Assembly: GCA_002197995.1 (NCBI GenBank)
Contig: NGZR01000007.1
Coordinates: 1,322,399-1,386,398 of the forward strand
From: Gaeumannomyces sp. JS-464
Taxonomy: Eukaryota > Ascomycota > Sordariomycetes > Magnaporthales > Magnaporthaceae
Length of the DNA stretch: 64,000 bases
Reading direction: 5' to 3'
The position numbers and the translations under genes were made by a program. The notes under the pieces are model-generated. The model was not told where the DNA came from. It did not search any database and saw nothing but the letters and a program-made list of their open reading frames with translations. Numbering within the stretch: position 1 is the first letter of the stretch; each line of letters starts with the position of its first letter. Below, in pieces: positions 21,619-34,249 of the stretch.

Positions 21619-23351
21619 TTTTTAAAAGATTTTTTCTTACCAAAAGGGATTATAATAATAACAATACCAAACATTACGAATAACGACAAAGGTTTAACTT
21701 TTACTTTTAATGCTTTAACCCCTTTTTTACAAAGCTCGCTACTCGCTATTATTGCGAACCTTTAAATACGATTAGCCGCGGCTAAATTTAACTAATAAAA
21801 GTTCCAAAACGACGCTAATAAGCTTTTCGTTAACCACCGCAACGATATTACGCGGGTAATAACAAAATAAAAGGATTAATTTTTAACCGCACACGTAATA
21901 TTCCTCGTACCGAAACGGCTGCTTTTTAAAAACCCGACTTTATACGCCGGCGATAAAAGCGATTTCGACGTTTAAAAAAACGCGGTTAAGTATAAGCTTA
22001 ACCGAAACGCGAAATTTATCGAAAACGACCGCGATAAGTTCGAATACATTTAAGCGTATTTAGCTTTAAATATCCAAAATGTAATACGCTTTTATTACGA
22101 AATCGAAAAATTAAATAGCACGTATAACCTAGCCGATTTTATTTTCCACTTTAGTATTATTTTTAATAACTTTTATAAAAAAGCTTAAACTTTAGCGAAG
22201 TTAAAAGCTTGCCGGATAAAACCGGGTTAAACGTTTATTTATTTTTATATTAAATTCGAAATGCTATTAATATCCGCTAGCGGATTAAGATAAACGAACG
22301 AAATTAAAATTAATTACCTTCGTTTTCGCATTTCCAACCGCATTCGTTTAACGGCGATAACGGGTTTATACGATACTACCTTTTACTAAAAAGTGGTAAC
22401 GATGTATAAACGCATTGCATAAGCATTGGAAACGATTAACCTAAATAATACATTCGGCAAAAAAGCATTATAACCCCCCGCTTTTACCTATACCGGAGAA
22501 AATACGGGAAACATTTTAATAATAAGCGTTAACGCGGTTTATATTAACGTATAACCGCCACGTAAATTACGCGCCTTTTAGGTATTTTAGGAAGAATTCC
22601 AACGGCGACGGGAATCCAGGGCGTATTTAAATTGTAAAAGCAAAAAATATAAACGACGAGCTTATTAGTACCGAAACGCGGCACGGCTAAAAAAGGTTAG
22701 GTTAACTTTAACTTAAAACACTAATACCGAAAGGGGAAAAAAGTAGCTCTTAATAAAAAACTTAATTAAAAAGGAAAATTGCGGCAACGGATATAAACTG
22801 CAACTAATAAGCTATTTAAAAGAAAATGGAAAAACGAATTAATAAAAATCGAACGAAGCATAAACGGCCCCCCGTTTTTAATTTTAATATTGCTTAACTT
22901 TTCCTAATTTATTAATGCATAAATGGATTTAAAATGCGAATATTACGCGGTAATAAGCGAAAAATTTGCGATAAAACTTTAAATCGAAAAAATACGATTT
23001 TATAAACCATAATAGCTAAAAACGGTCCTAAGTAAAACCCCGCCAGCTATTAAGTATTTTGCTAAATGTAAAATGGATATAAATAATTAAGTAAAGCTTA
23101 TTTTATTTTACATTATTTTAAGCATATTACGAAACGTTATTTTAAAACTTCCGTAAATAAAGCGCGAATAAGTTACTTTTAACACGGCTTCGAATTGCTT
23201 ACGAGTAAAAGCAATAAGCTAATTCGTAGTTAAAAAAGCGAAAGCCCGATTAACTTTGGAAAAACTCCCGGTAATTATCGGTAGTATTTTCGCCGCAGTT
23301 TGTTAAAAATAGCAACGAAACTTTTAACAAAGTTACGAATTTATATCTACT
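21619..23351 (+). pseudogene. W gag and protease, degraded
   Basis: The gag core reads KNPTLYAGDKSDFDV then KNAVKYKLNRNAKFIENDRDKFEYI and IRFYYEIEKLNSTYNLADFIF (about 21,930-22,170), typical of gypsy gag in fungi. The protease region (about 22,910-23,150) reads MDLKCEYYAVISEKFAIKL, LKTVLSKTPPAIKYFAKCKMDI and ILRNVIL; the expected DSG active site is altered (M-D-L-K). It breaks off where X2 is inserted (TSD CTACT/CTACC). Confidence 0.75.
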
Positions 23352-23567
23352 TGTAAAGGTTTTACAACGTAGTGCACGCTTGTAAAAACCTTGGTAAATT
23401 AACAAACTACGAAAGCTAAAAAGTGAAAAGGGCTGCTCCGCAAATCCAGGAACGGATTCGGCTATATATTAGTAGCGTGGCTGGTATGTTAATATAACGC
23501 GCTCCGGTAGGCCACTATCCACAAGCCGAAGCTCGTGGCTGTACTAATAAAAACCGACCTTTTAACA
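23352..23567 (-). repeat. X2 3' LTR
   Basis: On the plus strand it runs TGTAAAGGTTTTAC... to ...CCGACCTTTTAACA; 216 bp. A purine-rich tract next to it on the minus strand (GAGGGCGGGTAAAAG) fits the polypurine primer site. Confidence 0.88.
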
Positions 23568-24950
23568 ACTCGGCTTTTACCCGCCCTCGTAAAAGTAACA
23601 CCGCATTTACCGCGTTAACCGCTTTTTTAATTAGGTTAGCGCTTTTACCGATTTTGCTTACGGCGTTATCCGCACTTTTGCCCGCGATTTAATTCCTTGT
23701 TTCCCTTTTTTTAACACTACCATTTGCGATTAACGCGGTATTTAACACCTTTATTTTCGCTTGCTATTTTGCTTCCGTTAACCTTTTTTTTAGCCTGCTT
23801 AATCGCTTGTTTTGCTTTTACTTGTCGCGCATTAGTAGTAGGTTTCCTTTCCTCCGCGCGCGCGACCGCCGTCGCTCGCGCGGCCGCCTGCCCGTTTTCG
23901 TCGCTTTTAATTAATTTCCATTTTTTAGCTGTTTTCGCTTTACGATTTACTTTTACCTTTTTTTTTGCCGCTATGGTAAGCTTTTTACCTTTATTTTCCT
24001 CGCGAATCCCGTTTAATCCGTCGCTTATTCCCGCATTTAAGGTTTTGATTTAAGCTCGTCGTTTTTCGCGTTAAAAAACGAGCAGCCCGTTGCTTTTACC
24101 GTCGCTTTTTTTTTGCGCGGCGTCGAGCGCGCCGACCGCTGTTTTCGCTGCATTTCGCGGAATTAGCTTTGTTATTTGCAGTTTGGTTTTAAACGCACCG
24201 CGTATTACGAGTGCAATTTTGCTAGCCGCAAATGCATCGCCGTTTTCCCCGTCGTTATTTAGCTATATGCCGATTAAAAGTCCGCGTCGTTTGGCAAAAA
24301 TGCCGAAAAAGCCTTTAGGTTTTTCAAAATTGCTTATACTGTTTAACGCAATATAAAACGTTTAAAAACCGCTCGCAAAATAGTGCCGTAAATTTCCCAA
24401 AGGTAGCTTTCCGCCGTTATAAATGCGTTTACTAATTTCTTTTAATAGCGTTATAGCTATTGCCTTATCGGGCCATTTCGTTTTTAACGCCGCGTACGAA
24501 TAACGTATCGCCGCTTTTAAACGCGCGGTTTACGCTGTTAAATTTAAAAGCAACCAGTTCGGTTTGCCGCCCGTTATTTTATCGTTTTAAACAGTTCGCG
24601 TTAATAATAGTATTACGAATTTAACTTTACGTTCCTTTTTTAAACGCTCGCGTATAACGCGATTCGAGTTTAGCTTTAAGTTTCGGCTTTTTCCTTTTAC
24701 CCGCTTGGTTTTCGATTACGCTTTCGCTTTTTGCTATTATATTCGTTATAAATCGCTTATAAAGCGCGTTTCGCGGTTCGCTTTCCCTCGGGTTAAATAT
24801 CGGCTCGCCCGCTCGTTTTAATGCGGGGTTCGATTTTATTATCGATATTAGCACCCGTTTTTGCCCCGAGTTTTTCAGCTTTAACCGTACCGTTACGGCG
24901 TTTTCGCGCGTTGGTAAAAACGCTATTACACTTTTAATTGTTAACGATTC
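23568..24950 (-). pseudogene. X2 3'-terminal basic coding region, family unknown
   Basis: Minus-strand stretches such as NPRESEPRNALYKRFITNII, ENQAGKRKKPKLKAKLESRYTRAFKKGT (24,854-24,627) and, nearer the LTR, AAARATAVARAEERKPTTNARQ, VKAKQAIKQAKKKVNGSK (about 23,900-23,790) have few stops and a lysine/alanine-rich, coiled-coil character. They lie between pol and the 3' LTR, in the element's sense. It could be a C-terminal extension of pol or an extra ORF; not recognised. Confidence 0.4.
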
Positions 24951-27900
24951 GAATTTTAATAATTTGTATAACGCGAGCGACGAAAAGGGTAATAACGATA
25001 ACGGTGCGAAAAATAAAAAGGCGAATAAAAAGGATAAAAAAATAAAAAAAGTAAATAAAAAGGATTTTAAATTAATGGTTTAGCCGCGTTTTAAAACGCG
25101 GAATTAACTTTGGAATTTGCGGTTTTTTTATCGGCGGAAGTTGTATTAATTAATATATATAGCATTAACGTTGCGGAATTTTCCTTTTTTTACGCTTTTT
25201 TCGGCTTATTACGCTTTCGTTTTACTATTTGCACTTCGGGGTTGCTATCGTTTATTATAACGTTTTCGTACTTTTTTTCGTAGCGGTTTAGCGCTTCGTT
25301 TTTTGCGAAAAGCTTAAAAAAGGTTTAAATAAATATTATATGCTTTTTTTACTAAATATGGATTTTTTTAACTTTATTTCGCCTTTTATTTATAATGCGG
25401 GTTTCGTTAATACGGTTTATTAACCATTCCCGCTTTTTGTTAACCAATACGGCTAATAGCTAAAAGTCGGCTATTGCTTGTTTAAAAACGGGATTTTCGC
25501 TTGCTCGACGTATTTTGTTTATATTAAAACGGTAATGCGCTTTAATAAATAGGCTTTTCATTTTTACCATATTAGGTTTTACTATTTTGGTTACCGTAAT
25601 TTTAACGCGTAATTAGTTAAGTTTTTTTTTTAAACGAAGGGAAAAAAAATTGCTTAAATTTAACCACATTTTGTTTTTTAGTTTTATTGCTCCGCCGGCC
25701 GCTTTTTTTAATTCGCGTACTTTTTAGCTTGCTAAATTGCCGCAATTATAGCTGCTTAGCATATGTTTATAATTTAAACCAGTTTTCTTTTATATATTTT
25801 TCGGCTTTTTTTGCTAATACGCTTTTTTTAAATTTAAAAGTGCTTTTTTTACTGGTTAAAATAAACGAAAGTTCGTATTCGTGGTTGGCAAAAAACGAAA
25901 ACGTGCCGATAATTGCGTAAAAACGGGAGTTAAACGCGAGCTAAATTGCGGGGAGCTATTAGTTTTAATTCGATTGTTAGTAATTAATGTAAGCTTTTAA
26001 CGCGGTTTGCACTTTTTAATTTACGCGTTTTATACCGCCGTCCGTTTAAAAGTGGTAGGCTATGCTTAAAAACTGTTTAATTTTTAAACGCTAGCAAAAG
26101 TGCTGTTAAAAGTTATTAATTTAATTCGTTTTTTTATTCGAAATAATTAAAGCGGGCTAGTTGTGGAAATGGACGAAGCAGGTTATAAAGCGGTTTACGC
26201 ACTTTTCGGCTCGCATAAACGGCATCGCTTTTAAAATAACCTTTTTCGATAGCCTATCGGTAATTACTTATAAAGCGGTATTCCCGTTTGCTAAAAAAAG
26301 GTTTATTATAAAATCCATTTGCAAATGTTTGTAAAACCGGTCGGGGATAGGCAAAGGTTATAAAAGGCTTTGCTTTAAATTTTTCCAAATTTTGCTACGG
26401 CTATAAACGTTATAATTACAAACGAAAGCGTTTAATATTGCGGTGCATTAAAAGCTAATAAAAGTTTTTCGTTACGACGTGCGTAATACCGTTTTAACCC
26501 AAATGGCTTACGACGAAAGCGTTATGTATTTTTTAAATTAGCACGTTTCGAAGCTTATTTCGTAAATCGTTTTTTATTTCCGCTACCTTTATTACTGCTT
26601 TTGTAGTAAAAAAAGCTTTTAAAATTTAAAGCTTATTTTTAAACTTTAGCTTGCCTTTATTATTAATGCGGCATTTTGCTTTTTGCATTTTTAAATTTAA
26701 AGCTAAATTTAAAAAGCGTTTATCGCGCTTTATAAAGCGGTATATAAATTTGTACATATTGTTTTACCTAGCCGTGTTTTCGAATAGCTTTGGCAAATCC
26801 GGGTTTTTTAGCTATTAAACGTTATTCGGGATTTCGTCGGGGTTTTTCTTTTTTTTAAACGCGAAGCCGTTGTTAAAAATTTGGATCGCTCGCATTTAAG
26901 TAAAAAAGTTTTCGGGCAATAATTGCATTTTTTTAACTTCGTATTTCTCGTTTCTTTTCGAGCAGTTTTGTTCCTTTCGTAATAAAGCGTTTACTATTAC
27001 GTTTTTTTTGCTTGGGCGGTATTATAACCTAAAGTTATATTTAGCTAACAGCTTTGCTTAACGCGTTTGCCGCTTCGATAAGCGCTAAAACTTTATAAAG
27101 TACTCCAGGTTTTTATAATTCGTAAAAATGGTAAAGCTTTTACAATTGTAAAGCTCCGCGTTTTAATGCTTTAAGCTATTAACAATAGCTAGCATTTCCT
27201 TATCGTAAACGGGATAATTGCGCTTTGCGGGCTTTAATTTGCGGGAATGGAATTTTACCGGGCGTTTTTCCCCGTTTTTTTTGCATTAACGTGCTTTTTA
27301 AAGCAAACCCGTTGCAATTCGTTTTTAAAAACGTAAACGCGTTTAAGTCCTATTCCGCAAGCATATTTGCGAATAAAAACAAATATTTTAAGCTTTCGAA
27401 AGCGGATTAATATTTTTCCGTTTAATAAAAAGGTATTTTTTTTTTGTTAATTTCGTTAGCGGTGCGGCCGCTTTTAAAAAACCGGGGATAAAAACTCGGT
27501 AAAAGTTTAGGAATTTTAAAAAACTACGGACTTTTTTCGTCGTGTAAAAAGCTTTTTAACGTTAAACGGCTTTTACTTTTTCGAAATCGAGGTTTACCTT
27601 TATGCCGGTTTTTAATAATAAATCCCAAATATTTAATTTTTTTTTACCGCGAATTGTAATTTGTCGGGGTTAAAATATAAGCTATAATTTTGGAAACGTT
27701 TAAATATTTTCCGCATTTTATAAAAGTGGTTTAACCGCGAGCTTTGCGTATATATTACGATATCGTTTAAATATGCCGAGCAAAATTCGTTTAAAAAGTT
27801 TTTTAAAATGGTATTAATATACTTTTAAAAGGTGGTTAAAGCTTTTAAAAAACCGAAAAGGGTAACGGTTTATTCGAATAAACCGTATCGAATGCGGAAA

Positions 27901-28701
27901 GCGGTTATATATTTGTGGCTTTTTTTAACCCGGATTTTTTAAAAGGCTTATACCATATCCACTTTGGTTAACCAGCGAGCGTTGGCCAAATTGCGAAAGG
28001 TATCGGAAATAAGCGGGAAAAGGTATTAGTCGGGCTGTAAAATGGCATTTAAGTTTTGGTAATCGCAATAAAAGCGTAACCTTTCGCCTAGTTTTCGCAC
28101 GAACAAAATAAAAGCTTTAGCGGGGGAATTGCTAGCCCGGATAAATCTTTTATCGAGCAGGTTTTAAAACGTCGTTTTTAATACCAAAAGTTCTTTTCGC
28201 GATATGTTATATAAAGGTTCCCAAAACAAAAAAAGCTTAACTTTGTTAGCGTTTTTTTTAATTTTTATTTCGTGGTTTACATTCGGCTTATGCAAATTTA
28301 ACTTATTTACTTTTTGCTTTATAAATAACGAAAGTAAATCGTAAAACTCCCGCAAAATAAGCTTTCGTAATTAGGCTTTCGTTTTAGGAACTTTTTTTTC
28401 CAATGCTTTTTCGACGTTAAATATAAAAGCCGTAAAAATCGCAGCTCGCGTTACGAGTTCCCCTTTCGTAATCGCGATCGATTCGTAATATTAAGCGAAC
28501 GTAACTATTTGTATTTTTGCCACGTTTGCTTTTGCTTTTTTTTCGCAACCGTTTTTTCGAAAGCAGGTGGCGCATTTAAAAGCGCGTTTTTCCAACCTAT
28601 ATTTTCGATATGTGTGGAATAAATGCCGTTTAGTAATATATTAACCACGGTTTTTTTAAAATAAATCGTTAAGTAAAGCTTGGCATTATATAAACGTAAA
28701 C
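24951..28701 (-). pseudogene. X2 pol (reverse transcriptase and downstream), degraded
   Basis: The right end continues X1's sequence exactly where LINE Z interrupts it (GTTTACGTTTATATAATGCC at about 28,700 leftward). RT includes EFCSAYLNDIVIYTQSSRL; the catalytic YLDD is YLND (27,773-27,762), a G-to-A loss of the first aspartate. Farther left, VIVNALLRKEQNCSKRNEKYEVKKMQLLPENFFT (about 27,000-26,890) matches the RNase H to integrase linker 'DALSRKEQD'. The integrase itself is too decayed to place residues. Confidence 0.7.
28688..28701. repeat. Left target-site duplication of LINE Z
   Basis: ATATAAACGTAAAC. The other copy is inverted at 39,099-39,112 (GTTTACGTTTATAT), because that flank has been flipped. 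A 14-bp TSD suits a LINE. Confidence 0.8.
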
Positions 28702-28769
28702 CAATAAATATAACACATAAAAAGCTGCTGCGACCTTAAAAACGCGTAGCCGGTTAGCCCTTCCAAATA

Positions 28770-28985
28770 ATCCAATTCCGACGCTAAAATCGAACTCCTC
28801 GCAGCCGACTCGACCCCGGATCGATGCCGCATCGTGCGCGCGCCGACGGCGCGGGCTAAAAATCGATGGCGATCGATTTTGGGCTCGCGGCCAGTCGGCA
28901 CGCCACGACGGTGGATCCTCCTAACGCGTTTTTAAATACGCGGGGAAGTAGCGACACCAATACGAAACCGGCGCGCAGCCGCTAA
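28770..28985. other. GC-rich island in LINE Z 5' UTR
   Basis: A short segment with many CpG and few RIP-type changes (for example CGGATCGATGCCGCATCGTG and CGCGCCGACGGCGCGGG) inside tens of kilobases of AT-rich DNA. It lies between the element start and ORF1, where an internal promoter would sit. Confidence 0.5.
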
Positions 28986-29049
28986 AATAAAAATAAAAAA
29001 GAGATTATTAACAAGCTAAAACCTTTTGTAATTAATGGAAAGTTACCGG

Positions 29050-30300
29050 AAATCCTGTAACTGGTGTCGGAGCTAACGAAGCGAGGGATCGACGCGAAGG
29101 CGGCTCGCCAGCGCGAAGCCGCCGCAAAAGGACTAGTAACTAACGACACGCTGCAAAAGCTTAAAGCAAAAATACTCGAGGAAGTTAAAAAAGCATTAGC
29201 TAACATTAAAAAGTTTTATGCCATTGCATTGGCCACGGGCTTGCCGGCCCGAATGCCGGGCGGAACCGAATCGACCTAACCACGCTAATAGCATTTAAAA
29301 CGGCGTAACCCCCACCCCGATTTATACCGTTGAAAATCGAACGAAAGATTGTCGTAAACGTAAAAAAACCCCTAAAGGCAATTAAAAAGCGATTAACGAT
29401 AAACATTTTATAAACGTTAAATAACCAATTAAGCACGATAATACGGGTAACGAAACGATTTCGAAGCGGAAACGTAGTAATATGCTTTTAAACAAACGCA
29501 AAAAAATATAGGAAAAAAAAACGATTAGGTAAAAAATATTCGGCGATTAAATAACAATCGGATATACGACGTGGTAATTCGAGGTTTTAAATAGGAAGCA
29601 TTTCCAAAAACCCAAACGCAATTTAAAAAGTTTAAACGCTAAAAACCGAAAACGCAAAAGTTAAATCCATATACGTGTAGCCGGCCCGGACTTTTTACGG
29701 ATATGCTATGGTATTAACTCGCATCGGATTGGCAACGGTAGCGAATTAAGCATACGAACGAGGATTTGTAATAAAAGCAGTAATTTATAATTGCGAACCA
29801 TTTATACCAAACGTTAAAGCTAACTAATGCTATAATTGCTTCGAATGGGATACCGTTAAAAGTTTTGCATTAAACCGAACCGGTGCCCGCATTACGGAAA
29901 ACCGAAACATTAAAAAGGAAAATACTAATGCGACGTTTATTACTAACATTAAAAAGCCACACCTAAATGCATAAACTATAATAAACCGCACCCGGCCTTT
30001 TACCGGGGATACGAAATAGCATAACGCGCTATAGGAAAAGCAAAGGAAGCATATTAAAACCGACCGAAAAGGTTTATATTAAAAAGCGCAATTTATAAAC
30101 TAATAAAAAACGTTACCTTCCTTATTTTCCAAGCCCGCTAACCCTTCGAAACCGGAAAGCTAACGAGCTTTAGCAAAAAACGAAGGAATAATTTAAACTC
30201 GGATAATAACTTATTAACCCGAACCCTAAAACGCCGACCAATCGGCAAACCCGCAAAAATTTACAATTATTTAAGGGCTAAACCGACATACGCCGCCTCC
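29050..30300 (+). pseudogene. LINE Z ORF1 (gag-like, tandem zinc knuckles), degraded
   Basis: An opening segment (SELTKRGIDAKAARQREAAAKG...LQKLKAKILEEVKKAL, 29,064-29,210) is charged and helical, as in LINE ORF1 proteins. Two adjacent Cys/His clusters follow: CYNCFEW at 29,828 and CPHYGKPKH at 29,884 (second Cys now Tyr through a G-to-A change). These tandem CCHC knuckles bind the element's RNA in Tad1-like ORF1 proteins. Confidence 0.6.
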
Positions 30301-30599
30301 CTTATTAACACACTTCGCTTTTAAAACGAGCTCCCCGTTAATTAAACCCCCCGTTACGGTAGAACGAGCAAGTACGCGAAAAAGCCGAAAGGATAATGGC
30401 TTTAAATAAACCCCCCCCCCCCCCTCCCCCTTTTCCAAACCGCTACCGATAATAAAACAGCACTAGCCCGTAAAACGTACTAAAAAGCTTAAAAAAACCC
30501 GCATAGTAATTTCGATATTATATTAAAACATAAGGAAAAGGAGCGGAAAAGGAGATATCCCGCTATTTAGGCAGGAAAAAATACGATATAATAGCTATA

Positions 30600-31008
30600 T
30601 AAAAGCCGGAATTAAACCGATATGGAAACCCAAAAAAACCAGCAAAGTGCAAATACGAAGTGGTTTACTACCAAACCGACAACCGCTTAAACGCAGCACT
30701 ATACATCCATTAACGGCTAAACCCCGCATCGTGAAAAAGCCGAAACGGATACGATTAGGCAATAATAACATTGCAAACCCTATTGGGAAAAATCGATATT
30801 TATTCGATATATTCGCCGGATTTAAAAGCATTAGGAAAATGGCACATACCACTAATAAAAATCGAAACGCAATTATTACGACATTACGCCGTACTCGTAA
30901 GGGATTTTAATATGCACCACCTTATATGGGACGTTTATAACAAACGAAACGAAAAAGCAAACGTATTACTATCGCTAACGCACCGGTGGAAACTCGAACT
31001 TATAACAC
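30600..31008 (+). pseudogene. LINE Z endonuclease, N-terminal half
   Basis: WHIPLIKIETQLLRHYAVLVRDFNMHHLIWD and LTHRWKLELIT match the 'GDFN-HHPLW' and 'LELLTP' blocks of APE-type LINE endonucleases (expected GDFN reads RDFN). It ends at the A1 LTR. The second half continues on the minus strand at 44,320. Confidence 0.75.
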
Positions 31009-31439
31009 TATTACGACCAGCATGTAAGCCCCAAGGCGGCAGGACGAAAGGGGTCCCGGGCGGCGCCCCTGCCCCACACCCGGGCACGTGGAGTTACGTA
31101 ACCCCAGCTGGATTTTTGAATTTGTGTTAAAAGGACCACAAATTTACAAACCCAAAAGGGATTTTTAAATTTATGTTAAAGGGACCACAAATCCACAAAT
31201 CCAACCCAATATAAAGCAAAAGGCAGCGTATATATAAAGGATGGATTTCCTACTATTTTAGGTAGCTTTAATTAAGGCTTCGGCATTAGTTAACTTAAGT
31301 TAGCTTTTAAGCACCCCCTAAGGTAAGCAATTAAATTGTCCTTTTAAGTTACGTGTTCCTTTATTTCCTAAACTAGCGATATTATCTTCCACCTCCCCCG
31401 AAATGCCTTACTTTAAAAATAAACCCCTTAATTATAACA
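31009..31439 (+). repeat. A1 5' LTR
   Basis: TATTACGACCAGCATG (TG mutated to TA) to ...AATTATAACA. Contains direct repeats of the type ACAAATTTACAAACCCAAAA/ACAAATCCACAAATCC and a promoter-like GTATATATAAAGG near 31,227. Confidence 0.88.
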
Positions 31440-31459
31440 TTTTAACTAATCCTATTTAG

Positions 31460-32480
31460 TACCTCGTCGAAGAAAAAATAGCATAACTATAGCAAGCAAT
31501 AGTAAGCAGCTTAAAAAGGAAAAAACCACGGTTTTTACCCTTAACGGTGTTAAGTACGACCTTAACAAAGCCGCTAACACGGCCAGCCTTTTTAAACTTA
31601 TAACGGTTAAAATCGCCAAAAGCCAGGACGAGGTAAAGCAACTTACTGCGAAGTTAGCGTCCCTTAAAGCACCTATCGCAATTAAAGCGTACAAGTTCCC
31701 GTCCCCGGATCTTTACAAAGGGGAAGACGGCAAGCTTAAAACGTTTTTTACCAAATGCAAAAGCTACTTTAAATTTTACAAATAGCAATTCGTAAGCGAG
31801 GAATAAAAGGTTGCTTACGCTACCACTAAGTTAAACGGCAAGGTAAAAAAGTGGTTTTAACTAATTTAAAGCGATTACTTTAAAGGATATAAGGATAGCC
31901 AAAAAGCCATTAAGCTTATTTTCGCCAGCTTTAAAACATTCGGAAAAAAGGTCGAAAAAGTGTTCGAAATAATTAACGAAACCCGAATCGCCGAAAAAAA
32001 CTTGCTAGCCTTTAAATAGCGAGGGCTTGCGGCTAAATACGCAGCGAACTTTTAACGGATTAGCATTAAGCTTAACTAAAGCAACGCTACGTTAATGCTG
32101 CACTTTTACAACGGATTGCGTAAGAATGTAAAAAATAAACTTGCAAAGCAAAATCGCCCCGAGTTTTTTACGGATTACGTTCGAAACGCGGTTCGCATTA
32201 GCGATAAATTGTACGAACGATAATAAAAAAAGAAAAGATATGGTTTTAAAAACGTAGCATAAAATAATAAAGCTAACCAGAAAAAGGCTAAGTAGCAACC
32301 TATTACGGCTTATAAAACGCATTTAAGCTTTATAAACTTTAATGCGGAAGCCGCTTACTAGTAATAAGGATAATAAAAAAAGCAAAAATAAAACCCGAAA
32401 AACGGGAAATGTTTTAAGTGCGGTTAAACTGGCTATATAAAAGCTAATTGCTTTTAACGGGATAATAACCGCTAAATAGC
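31460..32480 (+). pseudogene. A1 gag with zinc knuckle, degraded
   Basis: Reads TVFTLNGVKYDLNKAANTASLFKL, YKFPSPDLYKGEDGKLKTFFTKCKSYFKFY, LMLHFYNGLRKNVKNKLAKQNRPEFFTDYVRNAVRISDKLYER, then CFKCG-TGYIKANC at 32,410-32,451. The last is the CCHC RNA-binding knuckle with His changed to Tyr by a C-to-T transition. The structural protein would package the RNA. A2 has the B element inserted at the site matching about 31,690. Confidence 0.8.
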
Positions 32481-34249
32481 GAACCTTTAACGAACGTAAG
32501 GAAGCTTAACGCAAAAAGGGCTATATTTTAAAGTAACGTTTAATTAAACGGGTTATTACGACGAGCTATATGCCATATATTAATTCGAAAAAGGTTACCG
32601 AATGGTATCCTCGGGAACTACGAAGCATTTGTATGCTTAAAGCTATAAGGTTCGAATACGATAGTAAAGGAAAATAGCGAATCGTTTCCGGGCTCGAAAA
32701 TTTAAAAGAGGAAAACGACACCGCTTTTCGCGGGCTTTAAAAAGGAGCAATCCTAATAAGCGACGCGAAAAACGAAAAAGCCCGAAAAAAGCTTTTAAAC
32801 TAAATACACCTTTTTTAAAAGTCGAAAGATTTTAACACCGACGTTAAAATAAACTAAGGTGGTTAAAACTTCGAAGCGGCCGAGTTTTAAAAGCGAGCGA
32901 AAGGTTCGAGCGAAAAAACCTTCGTACTTATAGTTCGCGAAAAGCAAGCGAGTTAAAAAAACTAGCACGCTTTTACGCCTTTTAATATTTCGGCGTATTT
33001 TTAAAACGTTAAAGTTTTAAAATACCTAAATAGCTCGTTATATTACGCCACCCCGGCGGACGGAGATAACGGTTAACCCTTATCGTGGTTTAACGATTAG
33101 TAAAAAGTTAAATACGCTAGCTACCGGTTTAATAACATAAGCGAACCGAGCAAAGCTGCGTTAAAACTTAAAAACCACTTTAGCGTCGATATAAAATACC
33201 CCGGACATTTATACCTTTTTTAAGCAAAATGCATTTATAAAAAGTGCAAATTCCATTTACGATTTAAGTTTAAATACGATTTTTTTCCGCGAAGGTTAAA
33301 AAGCGAGCTTAAAGTTAAGCCCCGTTTAGCATTTTAGTTGCCACGGTGGGAGTTAACCCGGATCGGCAAATTTACCGCAGTTTTTAAACCCGGCGAACGG
33401 TACCTAATGCTATGCGTTACTAAATGCTCGATTAAGGGAAATGCGAATTACGAAGTGCAAAAAACATATGGCATAAAAGGCGAAAGCTTAACATTAAGGG
33501 ATTACGCGAGCGTACGTCCCGTTTAACCCGGATAAAAGGACGAACGTACGGTACTTGTTCCCTTTATTAAAAAACTAAAAAAACTACCCGAGCGAAAGGC
33601 ATAAAATGGGAAAAAAAAAAAAAAACTAGCAAAAACTTTCGCGATGGTAAAAACGAATCGACCGTACGACCTATTAATATTTCGAATGGAATATTAAAGG
33701 AAAAAGGTTAAAGTAATAATTAATTGCGAAGTATAAAGCGATTATATATCGTTATAAACGGTTAAACGGTGTGGGATTTTTATAAAACGAAAGCATTAAC
33801 CGTATTAATTAAAAACGGTCGAAAAAATACCTATCGCTTATAATAAAAAATAAATCGACCAAAAAACATAGCTAATAACATTACGTACCCGGAATAGGAA
33901 AAACGTTATTATTATATTGGACGAGCTAAATATAAAAAAGGAAACGTTATTTTCGGGATTTTTTAATTTAGGAAAAGTAATTTACGGATAAATTAAACCA
34001 CCGGTTAGGTTTAATAAAAGAAATTACGAGTAATTAAAAAGGTTTACTAATTACGAACTTTAAACCGTAAGCATAAAAAGTAACGAAAAAAGGTTATAAC
34101 GGTAGCAAAATTTAGCAATTTACTTTTGCATTTAGCATTAACAAATACGCGATTATTTAAAGCAAAAAGCGATTAAAATAACCCAATTAACACTAAAAAA
34201 CGGCTCGCGAATGTTCCGGAAAAATACCATAAATACGAAAAATTATTTA

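Larger units (their letters stand above)
28702..31008 (+). mobile_element. LINE Z, 5' part (5' UTR, ORF1, start of endonuclease)
   Basis: Starts next to the 14-bp TSD in X2 and runs to 31,008, where Gypsy A1 cuts it. Includes a GC-rich 5' UTR, a gag-like ORF1 and the N-terminal endonuclease. The 3' part is at 39,113-44,320 on the other strand. Confidence 0.8.

Noticed and set aside
30408..30430. C-rich run as telomere-like or CRISPR-like repeat
   Set aside because: A single homopolymer tract in LINE Z without periodicity.
31004..31439. A1 5' LTR taken to start at a TG
   Set aside because: No TG is present; the start is TATTACG, a G-to-A change of TGTTACG, fixed by comparison with 37,820 and 58,237.
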